Part shown: in pieces, positions 15,553-24,492 of the stretch | Position numbering within the stretch: the first letter of the stretch is position 1 | Layout of the letters: each line of letters starts with the position of its first letter | From: Catenovulum sp052056295 | GTDB lineage: Bacteria; Pseudomonadota; Gammaproteobacteria; Enterobacterales; Alteromonadaceae | Reading direction: 5' to 3' | DNA length: 64,000 nt | Assembly: GCF_052056295.1 (NCBI RefSeq) | Contig: NZ_CP182493.1 | Span: forward strand, 3,100,001 to 3,164,000 | Translations under genes and position numbers: made by a program | Notes under the pieces: model-generated | Seen by the model: only the letters and a program-made list of their open reading frames with translations | The model's database searches: none | Told to the model about the DNA's origin: nothing

Positions 15553-16881
15553 ATGGAAGCGATAGATAATTATAAAGAGCCGAGCACAGTCGGCGAAAAA
15601 CTAGTCGCCAAAACAATATTGTTGCCGTTTATTTTGGTAACCAGCTGTTTTGTTTTGTGGGGATTTGCCAACGACATTACCAACCCTATGGTGGCAGCGT
15701 TTCAAAAAATATTTCTAACGGGCGCAACCGAAGCAACTTTAATTCAAGTTGCCTTTTATGGCGGATATGGCGCTATGGCTATACCGGCGGCTTTGTTTAT
15801 TCGTCGGTTTAGTTACAAAGCGGGCATTTTAATGGGGTTAGCTTTGTATGCTATGGGTGGGCTGTTGTTTATTCCGGCCACTTCCATTGGCGAGTTTTAT
15901 CCATTTTTATTGGCTTATTTTGTCATCACTTGTGGTTTGTCGTTTTTAGAAACAACAGCGAATCCGTACATTTTATCTATGGGTAGTGCGGCAACCGCGA
16001 CACAAAGGCTGAACTTAGCCCAAGCCTTTAATCCAATGGGTTCACTGATAGGTATGTATACAGCTTCACAGTTTATTTTGGTTAATTTAGATGAAAGAAC
16101 CAAGGCAGAACGGGCGCTATTACCGCTAGAAGAATTTAATACAGTTAAAACACATGATTTAGAAATTGTTAGCCAGCCTTACTTGTTTATTGCTTTGGTG
16201 ATTGCGCTAATTTTTATCTTTATCGCGCTAGCCAAAATGCCAGAGCAGAAAAGTGAAAGTGAACACAAACCACTTAAAACCGTATTTGCCAACTTAATCA
16301 AATCAAGAAATTACACTCAAGGTGTTATCGCGCAAATGTTTTATGTTGGCGCGCAAATTATGTGTTGGACTTTTATTATCCATTACGGCACTGAAGTTTT
16401 TATGCAAGAAGGTATGTCTGAAAAACAAGCACAAATTCTATCGCAAGAATACAACATACTGGCCATGGTGCTGTTTTGCACTAGCCGCTTTATTTGCACT
16501 TATTTGCTTAAATTTATTCAACCGGGGTTGTTGTTACTGAGTTTAGCGATAGCAGGTGGTGCTTTTACCCTTGGCACAATAATCCTAGATGGCCGCATAG
16601 GTTTGTATTGTTTAGTGGCGATATCTGCTTGTATGTCGCTCATGTTTCCAACCATTTATGGTATTGCATTAAAAGGTTTACAGGGCGATGAAGCTAAGTT
16701 TGCCGCAGCCGGTTTAATTATGGCCATTGTTGGTGGCACCTTTTTACCTATGCTGCAAGCCAGTGTAATAGACAATTGGACTGGCACTATTGTTACTGCA
16801 GTACAGGCTTCTTTTACACTACCCGTTGTGTGTTTTGTCATTATTGCTGCTTATGGATACCAAACCATGAGAGCTAAATGA
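15553..16881 (+). CDS. fucP: L-fucose:H+ symporter, MFS family
   Basis: A 442-residue, ~12-TM major facilitator protein of the FucP/GluP branch (E. coli FucP 438 aa). Visible family motifs are F-V-L-W-G-F-A-N-D-I-T-N-P-M near TM1, containing the region of the proton-coupling Asp, the Y-G-G-Y-G segment in TM2 and F-L-E-T-T-A-N-P-Y in TM4. It imports L-fucose, giving the operon its likely substrate. The ribosome binding site (AAGGGTAG) lies upstream of ATG 15553. The last four codons overlap the left arm of a 20-bp inverted repeat (16870-16923) related to a mobile-looking element at 27.1 kb. Confidence 0.92.
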   Translation: MEAIDNYKEPSTVGEKLVAKTILLPFILVTSCFVLWGFANDITNPMVAAFQKIFLTGATEATLIQVAFYGGYGAMAIPAALFIRRFSYKAGILMGLALYAMGGLLFIPATSIGEFYPFLLAYFVITCGLSFLETTANPYILSMGSAATATQRLNLAQAFNPMGSLIGMYTASQFILVNLDERTKAERALLPLEEFNTVKTHDLEIVSQPYLFIALVIALIFIFIALAKMPEQKSESEHKPLKTVFANLIKSRNYTQGVIAQMFYVGAQIMCWTFIIHYGTEVFMQEGMSEKQAQILSQEYNILAMVLFCTSRFICTYLLKFIQPGLLLLSLAIAGGAFTLGTIILDGRIGLYCLVAISACMSLMFPTIYGIALKGLQGDEAKFAAAGLIMAIVGGTFLPMLQASVIDNWTGTIVTAVQASFTLPVVCFVIIAAYGYQTMRAK

Positions 16882-16923
16882 ATATAAATTGCTGATTATC
16901 GCTATTTAGATTGATTTAGCTCT
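16870..16923. repeat. Inverted-repeat element overlapping the fucP stop
   Basis: The arms 16870-16889 and 16904-16923 are 20 bp each and pair at 18 positions around a 14-nt loop. Both arms closely match the terminal inverted repeat of the 172-bp element at 27072-27243 (AGAGCTAAATCAATATAAAT), with one mismatch each. It looks like a short, internally deleted relative. It supplies the final codons and stop of fucP. Confidence 0.65.
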
Positions 16924-16975
16924 AAGCACAGCAACAGGCTGAAAATTAACAGCCGAATTGAAAAGAGAGTAAACA

Positions 16976-17824
16976 ATGAAATTAATTAGATTTGGACAAG
17001 TTGGCGAAGAAAAAGCTGGTTTAGTAGATGATCAGGAGCAAATTCGTGATTGTTCAGCGCATGTTGAAGATTACGATAGAGCATTTTTTGATAATGCTGG
17101 TTTAGCAAAGTTAGCTCAGTTAGATATTAACAGTTTGCCTGTTGTTGCCGACGATGTGCGTATTGCTCCGCCAGTTGCACAGGTTGGCAAGTTTATTTGT
17201 GTAGGTTTAAATTATGCGGATCACGCAGCTGAATCTGGCATGGATGTGCCATCTGAGCCTGTATTGTTTATGAAAGCCACCTCGGCAGTTGTAGGGCCAA
17301 ATGACACTGTGTTGTTGCCACCCAATTCTGAAAAAAGCGATTGGGAAGTAGAGTTAGGTATCATTATAGGTAAAGAAGCTCGCTATGTAGATGAAGCCGA
17401 CGCTATGGACTATGTTGCAGGTTTTTGTGTGGTCAATGATTTATCAGAACGCGCTTATCAATTAGAGCAACAAGGGCAATGGTGTAAAGGTAAAGGTTGT
17501 GACACTTTTGGACCAATTGGCCCATATTTAGTGACGCCAGATGAAGTAGCTGACTACAACAATTTAAGCATTTGGTTAGAGCTAAATGGCGAAAAAGTCC
17601 AGAACGGTAATACCAATACCATGGTGTACCAAGTGCCATTTTTAGTGCACTACATTAGCCAATTTATGAGTTTGCAACCGGGTGATGTAATTAGTACTGG
17701 TACACCACCGGGCGTAGGTTTAGGAATGAATCCACCGCGTTACTTAAAAGAAGGTGATGTAATGCGTTTGGGCATTGATGGCCTGGGCATTCAACAGCAA
17801 ATCACTAAAAGATATCAAAAGTAA
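16976..17824 (+). CDS. FAHD-family hydrolase (2,4-diketo-3-deoxy-L-fuconate hydrolase)
   Basis: A 282-residue fumarylacetoacetate hydrolase-fold protein. Visible are C-V-G-L-N-Y-A-D-H, the metal-site segment D-W-E-V-E-L-G-I-I-I-G and the C-terminal I-S-T-G-T-P-P-G-V-G. In non-phosphorylating fucose pathways this enzyme cleaves 2,4-diketo-3-deoxy-L-fuconate to pyruvate and L-lactate. It is the last gene of the cluster, 94 bp after fucP, with its own ribosome binding site (AAGAGAG). A hairpin terminator follows. The family is certain; the substrate is inferred from the cluster. Confidence 0.88.
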   Translation: MKLIRFGQVGEEKAGLVDDQEQIRDCSAHVEDYDRAFFDNAGLAKLAQLDINSLPVVADDVRIAPPVAQVGKFICVGLNYADHAAESGMDVPSEPVLFMKATSAVVGPNDTVLLPPNSEKSDWEVELGIIIGKEARYVDEADAMDYVAGFCVVNDLSERAYQLEQQGQWCKGKGCDTFGPIGPYLVTPDEVADYNNLSIWLELNGEKVQNGNTNTMVYQVPFLVHYISQFMSLQPGDVISTGTPPGVGLGMNPPRYLKEGDVMRLGIDGLGIQQQITKRYQK

Positions 17825-17842
17825 TAGCTGAGCTCGTGATTA

Positions 17843-17878
17843 GGCTCCTAGTGTTAGGAGCCATTACCAATTTTCTTT
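17843..17878 (+). terminator. Terminator after the fucose cluster
   Basis: A perfect 8-bp stem, GGCTCCTA (17843-17850) with TAGGAGCC (17855-17862), and a GTGT loop are followed by a T-rich tract. It lies between convergent genes and may act on both. Confidence 0.7.
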
Positions 17879-17899
17879 TATATCCAAGTTAACTATGCT

Positions 17900-20800
17900 T
17901 TAAAACGTTTGTTTGAGCATGACTAACATATCTTCAACTGATAACGGCATAGCTTGTTCATTGCCTGCCAATAACTTATCCGCTAAGTCGCGTTTGTTTT
18001 GATGCAGGGCGACAATTTTTTCTTCAATGGTGTTTTTAGCAATTAATCGGTAGATAGTCACAGGCCTTTGTTGGCCTAATCTATGTGCGCGGTCGGATGC
18101 TTGTTCTTCAACTGCTGGGTTCCACCAAGGGTCCATATGAATAACATAATCAGCCGCAGTTAAATTTAACCCTGAGCCACCAGCTTTTAGGCTAATTAAA
18201 AACACGTCACCTTCGCCGTTTTGAAAGTTATTTACCGCTTGTTGGCGTTGTTTTTGTGGTGTCGAACCATCTAAATATTGGTAACTTAAACCCTTGTTTT
18301 CAATGTGCTGTTTAATTAGCTGCAAATGGCCAACAAACTGGCTGAATATCAGCGCTTTATGTTTGTTTTGTTTAAGTTCATCTAACAATTCATCTAATGC
18401 AGCTAGTTTAGCACTTGGAATCGTACTTTCAGCCATCACAAGTTTTGGGTTGCAGCAGGCTTGGCGCAGTTTAGTTAATTCGGCGAGCATTTTTATTCTG
18501 TGTTCACCAGCGTTGCTGTTCAGCGATGCTTGGCTGATATTATCAATTGCGGTTAAGCGCAGCGCTTCATAAAAGTTTTGTTCATCGCTGGAAAGTTCAA
18601 CGGCCACATTAATGTCGGTACGTGGTGGTAGTTCAGTCAAAACTTGGTTTTTCATCCGGCGTAAAATAAATGGCGCAATTAAGGTTTTTAAACTTTGCCT
18701 TGCTTTATGCGCTGCTAGTTTATCTTCTTTCGCATTGGCGATTGGCTGAATAAACCTGCGGCCAAATTCTTTTAAATTACCGAGCAAACCTGGGTTTACA
18801 AACTTAAATAAACTCCAAAGTTCAGTTAAGTCATTTTCAATTGGTGTACCTGTGGTGATCATTTTAAATTGGGCTTTTAACTGAAAAGCCGCTTTGCTGC
18901 GTTTTGCTAGCGGGTTTTTTAACGCTTGCGCTTCGTCCGCCACTATAGTTTGCCAATTAATTGCCGCAAGTTTGTCACTTTCGCGCTGTAATAAGCCATA
19001 ACTGATAATCACTAAATCAAATTCAGCTAAATTGTTTAACAACTCAGTTCTTTGTTCGTCACCTGAATGATCAGCAAATAATTTAACCTTAAGCGTAGGA
19101 GCAAACTTAGCCACTTCTTGTTGCCAGTTAAAACATACAGAAGTTGGCGCAATGACTAAACTTGGCCCAACAGATGCGCGAGACAATAACACAGCTAAAG
19201 CTTGCAGAGTTTTACCTAAACCCATGTCATCGGCTAAACAAGCACCTGCGCCCCAATGGGCTAAGCGGCTCGCCCAATCAAAACCTGTTAGTTGATAGTC
19301 CCGCAATTCAGCTTGTAAGGTGCTTGGCACTTGAGGCTCAATTTTATTCGCCTGATACATTTTCTCAGTTTGGGTTTCCCACGCATGCAAGGTTTTTAAA
19401 CGCATACCTTGGGTGGCTTCAGCCACTTGTAAACTGGCGAGAGCGTGGAATTTGCCATCGTCTGTGCTGTGCGCCAAAGTTTGCACGCGGCGGCGTAAGT
19501 CATCTGACAATACCAATACTTGCTCTTGGTCTAATTCGATAAAACGTCCATTACTTGAGCTGACTAATTGCAGTAGTTTTTTCAGTTCAATAACTTGTTC
19601 GTCATTTACTTTTAGCTCGCCCGCTATTTCAAACCATTCATTCTTTTTATTGACTGCCAGTTGCATATGTTCGCTGGTTAGTTGTTGGCTTAAGTTTAGT
19701 TTTTTACCTTTTGGCCAGCGCAGTTTTATCGGCAAATCAGCAAGTGGTTGTTTCACCAAGTGCTCAAGCTGCTCAAGTGTTGCTAGTGCATCTTGCGGTT
19801 CAGCTAGCATTAATTTGGTATCGGCCATGGCTAAAAAGCTTGAACAAGCTTGGTCTAATTTATCCAATAACTCTTGTTCGCGAATTAAATCACGTTGAGT
19901 CGCTATGCGTTTGCCGTTTATTTCTGTGGTGATATTGGCACTGCCAACCGCAGGTTGTAGGGCTGGGCCATCTTCGCCAAAAGGCATGATCACACAATCA
20001 AACTCTAAACCTTGTTGGAAAGGTTGAATATTAATAACCAAGTGTTTGTCACAGTCAAAACTGCTTAACCCTGTATTCAGTTCAGTTAAATCCGATTGAA
20101 TATTGAGTAGCGGTGCAATTGCGCGAATACTGGTAAGCACTTTTTCTTTGGCTTTGACTGGAATTAACAAACCACCTTCACCAATTATTTCAGCAACTTG
20201 CAGATGAGTTGGGCTAAATACAGTTAAACAATAGACTTCGGGTTTTATTTGTTTAAGCGAAAAAGCTTTGTTTTTATCACCATTAAATTGTGGCAAATCG
20301 GCAATACTTAAACAAAGCTGGTCGTCTTGCTGGCTAATTAATAACTCTGGCTCTTTTTGTTCAAGTTCAATTGGTGCGGATAAATCATCGGCTAAATAAA
20401 TATTTTCAGCGCCAACAGCTGCAACAAGTGCATCTAAACCTTCTAGTTCAAATTGCACTGTGCCGTATCTATTCCAGGTATCGTATGCTTGAATTTTCTG
20501 GCAAATTTGCAAATCTTGCTCAGTTAAATACGAGTAAGCTTCAGGTGTTTCAGCGAGTTTTTTTAACGCAACTGCGCGGCCTTTGCTCCAGCCACTTTTA
20601 TTGAGTTTTTGTTCACGCGGTTTTAGCTCAACCTGATAACGCGATATATGCAGCTCCCAAATAAGTCGCGCTTCATTGTTCGATTTATTCTCAGTGTTTG
20701 TTTGCTCGCTGGTTTGTTTGCCTGCTAACGCTTGGAGTTTTTCTAGTGCAATATCCCACTGGGCTTTGGGTTTAACTGCATCGGGGAAAAAGTACAAGTC

Positions 20801-22123
20801 GTTGCTGTTTGGTGTGCTTAGCAACTGCTCGGCAAGTTGGCTAAATAAGCAAAAACCACTGTGGCTAAAAAAGTTGTTGGCATCTTGAATGCTTTTTAAT
20901 TCAAAACGATTCATTTCGCCGTTAACCCAACAGCGCAATAATAAGTCGATAATTTTTGCTAGATGATAAAACCCTGGGTGCAAGTCAAGCAAGTTGCTCA
21001 TTGCCGCAGCACTATTTTGATATGCAGTTGCATTGGACAAAGCAAATATGCCGGGTTGCAAACAAGCGGATAAATCAGCTGGTAATGGCTGGCGCTTTTT
21101 ATCAGTTTGTTCAAACTTAATTTGTTCAAGCGCAGTGCCAAAATAATCAGCCGATTGTTGGTTGGCCAATATGGTTAAACACAGCTTATAAAACACGCCA
21201 AAAATGCCGGCTAAATACTGATTTTTACGGCGGCTAAATTTGTTTTTCGCTCTAATCGCTTGGCTAAATAAAGCTTCTGCTTGGACAAAATCACCGGTTA
21301 AAAAGGCCAAGCTGGCATTTATTTGTAAAGCATAACAGCTAGTGTCATCGGCATTTATCAACTTAGCTACTTGCTCTAATTGACCTTGATATAAATAATG
21401 TTCGGCCAATAAATAGCACAAGTTTTGATTGTGCGGATTATGCTGTAAAACCTGCTCAGCCAAGCTGATAGGGTAGTTTAGCGCAAAACCATGTTGTAAA
21501 TGGCTATCAAACAAAGTAGCAAATGCTTGGTATTGAATGTCATCCGCCAACGCGAGTATTTTGTCTAACTCAAACGGAATAAATAGCAGCTCAATTAACA
21601 CTTGATTCAGCGAATAATCGACTTCTTGTGGGTTGGCATTAAAGTCTAAAATTTTACTGACATTGGCAATTTCGCCTAGATAGAAAAAATCGCGCACTAA
21701 CCTTTGTTGGTCTTTTAGTACAGGTTGCCAAGCAAAAGGATTAACCACAGGCACAACTTGCTCGGCTAAAGTAATCAGCTGGTGAAACAGGTTTTGCTGA
21801 ATGCATTCGGCCATTAACTTGCCGCACAACAACCTATTTAAAATCACCCCATCTGGCTGTACTTGTAGCAATTTTTGTTCAACTAGAAACTTTTTTTCTT
21901 CGGCGTTAATACCAGTCAGCTTTTTATCCAAATTGAACGCATTATATGCAGACGCGAGTTTAATCAACTCTGCGATTTTAGTTTGGCCAATTGGTTTGTG
22001 CACAATCACAAATAATTTTAGGATGCACTGAAGCTTAAGCGGTAGCTCTAGATAGGTTTGATAAAGCGCTTCGATTTCATTTGTTGTATTGGCTGAAATG
22101 GCAATTGGATGGCTGATTTGCAT
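17900..22123 (-). CDS. SNF2-family DEAD/DEAH helicase
   Basis: About 1407 residues from ATG 22123; a TTG at 22162 would add 13 residues. The C-terminal ~450 residues are a full SNF2 ATPase: motif I L-A-D-D-M-G-L-G-K-T, motif II V-A-D-E-A-Q-A-L-K-N, T-G-T-P-I-E-N, and motif VI S-D-R-A-H-R-L-G-Q-Q-R-P-V. The long N-terminal half is helical and repeat-like (TPR-like in places) with no recognisable nuclease or zinc-finger motif. Such proteins translocate on double-stranded DNA and may act in transcription recycling, repair or defence. It ends convergent with the fucose cluster. No defence partner genes are seen beside it, so a housekeeping role is at least as likely. Confidence 0.85.
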   Translation of the reverse strand: MQISHPIAISANTTNEIEALYQTYLELPLKLQCILKLFVIVHKPIGQTKIAELIKLASAYNAFNLDKKLTGINAEEKKFLVEQKLLQVQPDGVILNRLLCGKLMAECIQQNLFHQLITLAEQVVPVVNPFAWQPVLKDQQRLVRDFFYLGEIANVSKILDFNANPQEVDYSLNQVLIELLFIPFELDKILALADDIQYQAFATLFDSHLQHGFALNYPISLAEQVLQHNPHNQNLCYLLAEHYLYQGQLEQVAKLINADDTSCYALQINASLAFLTGDFVQAEALFSQAIRAKNKFSRRKNQYLAGIFGVFYKLCLTILANQQSADYFGTALEQIKFEQTDKKRQPLPADLSACLQPGIFALSNATAYQNSAAAMSNLLDLHPGFYHLAKIIDLLLRCWVNGEMNRFELKSIQDANNFFSHSGFCLFSQLAEQLLSTPNSNDLYFFPDAVKPKAQWDIALEKLQALAGKQTSEQTNTENKSNNEARLIWELHISRYQVELKPREQKLNKSGWSKGRAVALKKLAETPEAYSYLTEQDLQICQKIQAYDTWNRYGTVQFELEGLDALVAAVGAENIYLADDLSAPIELEQKEPELLISQQDDQLCLSIADLPQFNGDKNKAFSLKQIKPEVYCLTVFSPTHLQVAEIIGEGGLLIPVKAKEKVLTSIRAIAPLLNIQSDLTELNTGLSSFDCDKHLVINIQPFQQGLEFDCVIMPFGEDGPALQPAVGSANITTEINGKRIATQRDLIREQELLDKLDQACSSFLAMADTKLMLAEPQDALATLEQLEHLVKQPLADLPIKLRWPKGKKLNLSQQLTSEHMQLAVNKKNEWFEIAGELKVNDEQVIELKKLLQLVSSSNGRFIELDQEQVLVLSDDLRRRVQTLAHSTDDGKFHALASLQVAEATQGMRLKTLHAWETQTEKMYQANKIEPQVPSTLQAELRDYQLTGFDWASRLAHWGAGACLADDMGLGKTLQALAVLLSRASVGPSLVIAPTSVCFNWQQEVAKFAPTLKVKLFADHSGDEQRTELLNNLAEFDLVIISYGLLQRESDKLAAINWQTIVADEAQALKNPLAKRSKAAFQLKAQFKMITTGTPIENDLTELWSLFKFVNPGLLGNLKEFGRRFIQPIANAKEDKLAAHKARQSLKTLIAPFILRRMKNQVLTELPPRTDINVAVELSSDEQNFYEALRLTAIDNISQASLNSNAGEHRIKMLAELTKLRQACCNPKLVMAESTIPSAKLAALDELLDELKQNKHKALIFSQFVGHLQLIKQHIENKGLSYQYLDGSTPQKQRQQAVNNFQNGEGDVFLISLKAGGSGLNLTAADYVIHMDPWWNPAVEEQASDRAHRLGQQRPVTIYRLIAKNTIEEKIVALHQNKRDLADKLLAGNEQAMPLSVEDMLVMLKQTF

Positions 22124-22208
22124 TAAGGTTACGGTCTGAAAATTTGTTATGCAAACTAGCAAATTTGGCTAAATAGCTCAACGGCAAAGCACAAAAGTAC
22201 TGCAAATA

Positions 22209-24320
22209 TTAAGTCTTTGCAGTTAAATGGCTATAGGTGGAAAGTACACAATATAATTCGGAGAGTTCAATCGGTTTACCTACGTATTGATCGAAACCCG
22301 TTTGTTTATAAACTTCTACATCTTCAGACATTACATTAGCCGTTAGCGCTATTATAGGTATCTCTTTGTTTTGTGATTTTATCTGAATACATGCTTGTAC
22401 GCCGTCCATATTGGGCATTTGAATATCCATTAAAATTAACTCTGGTTGTAGACGTTTAAACTCATTCACTGCAATTAATCCATCCGCGGCAAAGTGGCAG
22501 ATGGCTTTGGTTGGTTTAAGCATACATTCAATAACTGATTGGTTTATTTCATTATCTTCGGCTATTAAAATATGTTTACCAGCAAGATTTGGTGGTTTGA
22601 CATCAATAATATGTGACGCAGACAACTGCGACGCATCGGCTTTGGCTAATGGCAGTTCAATGCTGAACTGACTTCCCACACCTAGCTGGCTTTTTACGCT
22701 GATTTTGCCATTCATCATGTCGACAAGGTTTTTACTAATTGCCATACCCAAACCTGTGCCGCCATACTGGCGAGTGGTGGAGCTGTCGGCTTGTTCAAAG
22801 CGGGCAAAAAGTGCGGCTAAACCTTTTTTATCCATACCTATACCCGTGTCTTTAATCTCTATCTTAACAGCATAAGTATCGGCTTTTTTAATCTGCTTGA
22901 GTGATATGGTTACACTACCTTGTTGAGTAAATTTAACCGCATTAGAGGTTAAATTTAAGATAATTTGTCGAATACGTACAGGATCGCCAATCCAACCATC
23001 TTCGAAATTTTTGTCTACTTTTAGATGCAGAGAGATATTTTTTGCGCTAGCAACTGGGTTTAAATCTGAACAAATAGAGCTGACAACTTGTTCAATTAAA
23101 ATCGGCACTTCTTCAAGCTCTAGTTTTTGCGCCTCGATTTTTGAGTAGTCTAGTATGTCGTTAATTATGGTTAACAATGAGCGTGCAGAGTAGAGAGCTT
23201 GGTCTACCAATATTTGTTCACTACCTAATGACTTGGTCATTTGTAAGGTTTGCAGCGTGCCAAATATCGCATTCATTGGTGTACGAATTTCATGACTCAT
23301 GTTGGCTAAAAAGTCGCTTTTTGCCCGGTTAGCATATTCAGCTTTAGCTTTGGCTTCACGCAGGTTTAACTCGATTTCTTTTATTTCTGAAATATCCTGC
23401 ACTATAGTCCAAATGGTTTTTTCGCCACTTTCTTCTCGGGTTAAAATGCCATGCAACATCACCACTTTACTATCCGCTTTATCTATATCTAGTTGCAGTT
23501 CAAATGGGCCAAAGAAATTGGTTTTTTTTAATAACGCAAATTGTTGTTGTAATTGTTGCTGGTTAATTTGGGTTAAATAGGGACTGAGGTCTTGTCCGGT
23601 TAGTGTGTCTTTATGCACCCCGAGTAGTTTGGCAAATTGTTCATTGACTAAAATAAATTTGCCATTGCGAGCATTCATTTTAAATACACCAACTGGCGCT
23701 ATTTCGATAAAGTCGGCAAACGAGTTGGTCAAACTTTGGTTGTACGCCAAAACTTGCTGATTTAGCCTTTCCATTAAAATGGCGTTAGCGCCCATTTCCG
23801 CTATGGTTTGCGCCAATGTTGAAAGAAAATCGAAGTGTGCTTTAATTTTTTCTTCTGAATACACAGGCACTCGTTGGATAGCATCTATATACGCTTCTTC
23901 ATCAAAACCTAAATTTTTTGCGCGTTGGCGAAAGTGCTCAATATCCGGTGTTTCAAAGAAAAACTGCCCTGTAAACAAATTGGCGACATGCTGATCAGCT
24001 ATTTTTACAGGCGTCGCAACATCAACTAAGCCATTTTTACAACGGTAAACATTATAGGTATCACCTGCGGCTAATTGGCCTGCAAGTATGGTGTCGCTTT
24101 CTAAACAATTTGCACAGGTTGTGGCGTTTTGACGATGGAATTTGGTACATGAATCTTGCCAGTTGGTTGCAATCAGCACATTGCCTTCTAAGTCGAGCAA
24201 TGCTGTGACCATACCTGTGGCGAGCGAGTATTTTTCTAACAGCGTTGTTAGTTGCTCTATGTCTATCAAATCCTTGATGAAATACTGCGGAGCTATCAGC
24301 AAATTAGGATCGTATTTCAT
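22209..24320 (-). CDS. Hybrid sensor histidine kinase with PocR ligand domain
   Basis: A 703-residue protein, with no TM segment visible. The order is a PocR-type ligand-binding domain (~10-180, with the C-x2-C pair in A-T-T-C-A-N-C-L and F-T-G-Q-F-F-F-E), a PAS domain (~200-320), HisKA with the phosphorylated His in M-S-H-E-I-R-T-P, HATPase (N-x4-K-F-T, D-T-G-I-G-M, G-G-T-G-L-G-M-A-I-S) and a C-terminal REC domain with the phospho-acceptor in L-M-D-I-Q-M-P-N-M-D-G. PocR domains sense small molecules, sometimes hydrocarbon derivatives, in the cytoplasm. No Hpt or output regulator is adjacent; the Hpt protein at 38.5 kb could be a partner. It lies downstream of katG on the same strand. Confidence 0.88.
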   Translation of the reverse strand: MKYDPNLLIAPQYFIKDLIDIEQLTTLLEKYSLATGMVTALLDLEGNVLIATNWQDSCTKFHRQNATTCANCLESDTILAGQLAAGDTYNVYRCKNGLVDVATPVKIADQHVANLFTGQFFFETPDIEHFRQRAKNLGFDEEAYIDAIQRVPVYSEEKIKAHFDFLSTLAQTIAEMGANAILMERLNQQVLAYNQSLTNSFADFIEIAPVGVFKMNARNGKFILVNEQFAKLLGVHKDTLTGQDLSPYLTQINQQQLQQQFALLKKTNFFGPFELQLDIDKADSKVVMLHGILTREESGEKTIWTIVQDISEIKEIELNLREAKAKAEYANRAKSDFLANMSHEIRTPMNAIFGTLQTLQMTKSLGSEQILVDQALYSARSLLTIINDILDYSKIEAQKLELEEVPILIEQVVSSICSDLNPVASAKNISLHLKVDKNFEDGWIGDPVRIRQIILNLTSNAVKFTQQGSVTISLKQIKKADTYAVKIEIKDTGIGMDKKGLAALFARFEQADSSTTRQYGGTGLGMAISKNLVDMMNGKISVKSQLGVGSQFSIELPLAKADASQLSASHIIDVKPPNLAGKHILIAEDNEINQSVIECMLKPTKAICHFAADGLIAVNEFKRLQPELILMDIQMPNMDGVQACIQIKSQNKEIPIIALTANVMSEDVEVYKQTGFDQYVGKPIELSELYCVLSTYSHLTAKT

Positions 24321-24436
24321 TTAGGTTGCGTTCGAGTTTTATTGGATGTGTGATTAATTAAAGATAGCTTATCAATGTTATTTCAGCCACTTTGCATGGC
24401 ACTCTTTTTGGTCTGACCATTGGGGATTGGTACACA

Positions 24437-24466
24437 ATAAAAAAGGGCTGCCGAAGCAGCCCAAAA
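24437..24466 (-). terminator. Rho-independent terminator of katG
   Basis: On the minus strand a GGGCTGC stem (24456-24462), a TTCG loop and GCAGCCC (24445-24451) are followed by six T. This is a classical intrinsic terminator 27 bp after the katG stop. Confidence 0.88.
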
Positions 24467-24492
24467 ACCTCAAGGTATATGAGAGACAGAGG

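Noticed and set aside
19162..19898. Two frames of 126 and 161 codons antisense to the SNF2 helicase
   Set aside because: They are Ser/Cys-rich shadows of the minus-strand coding sequence and overlap each other.
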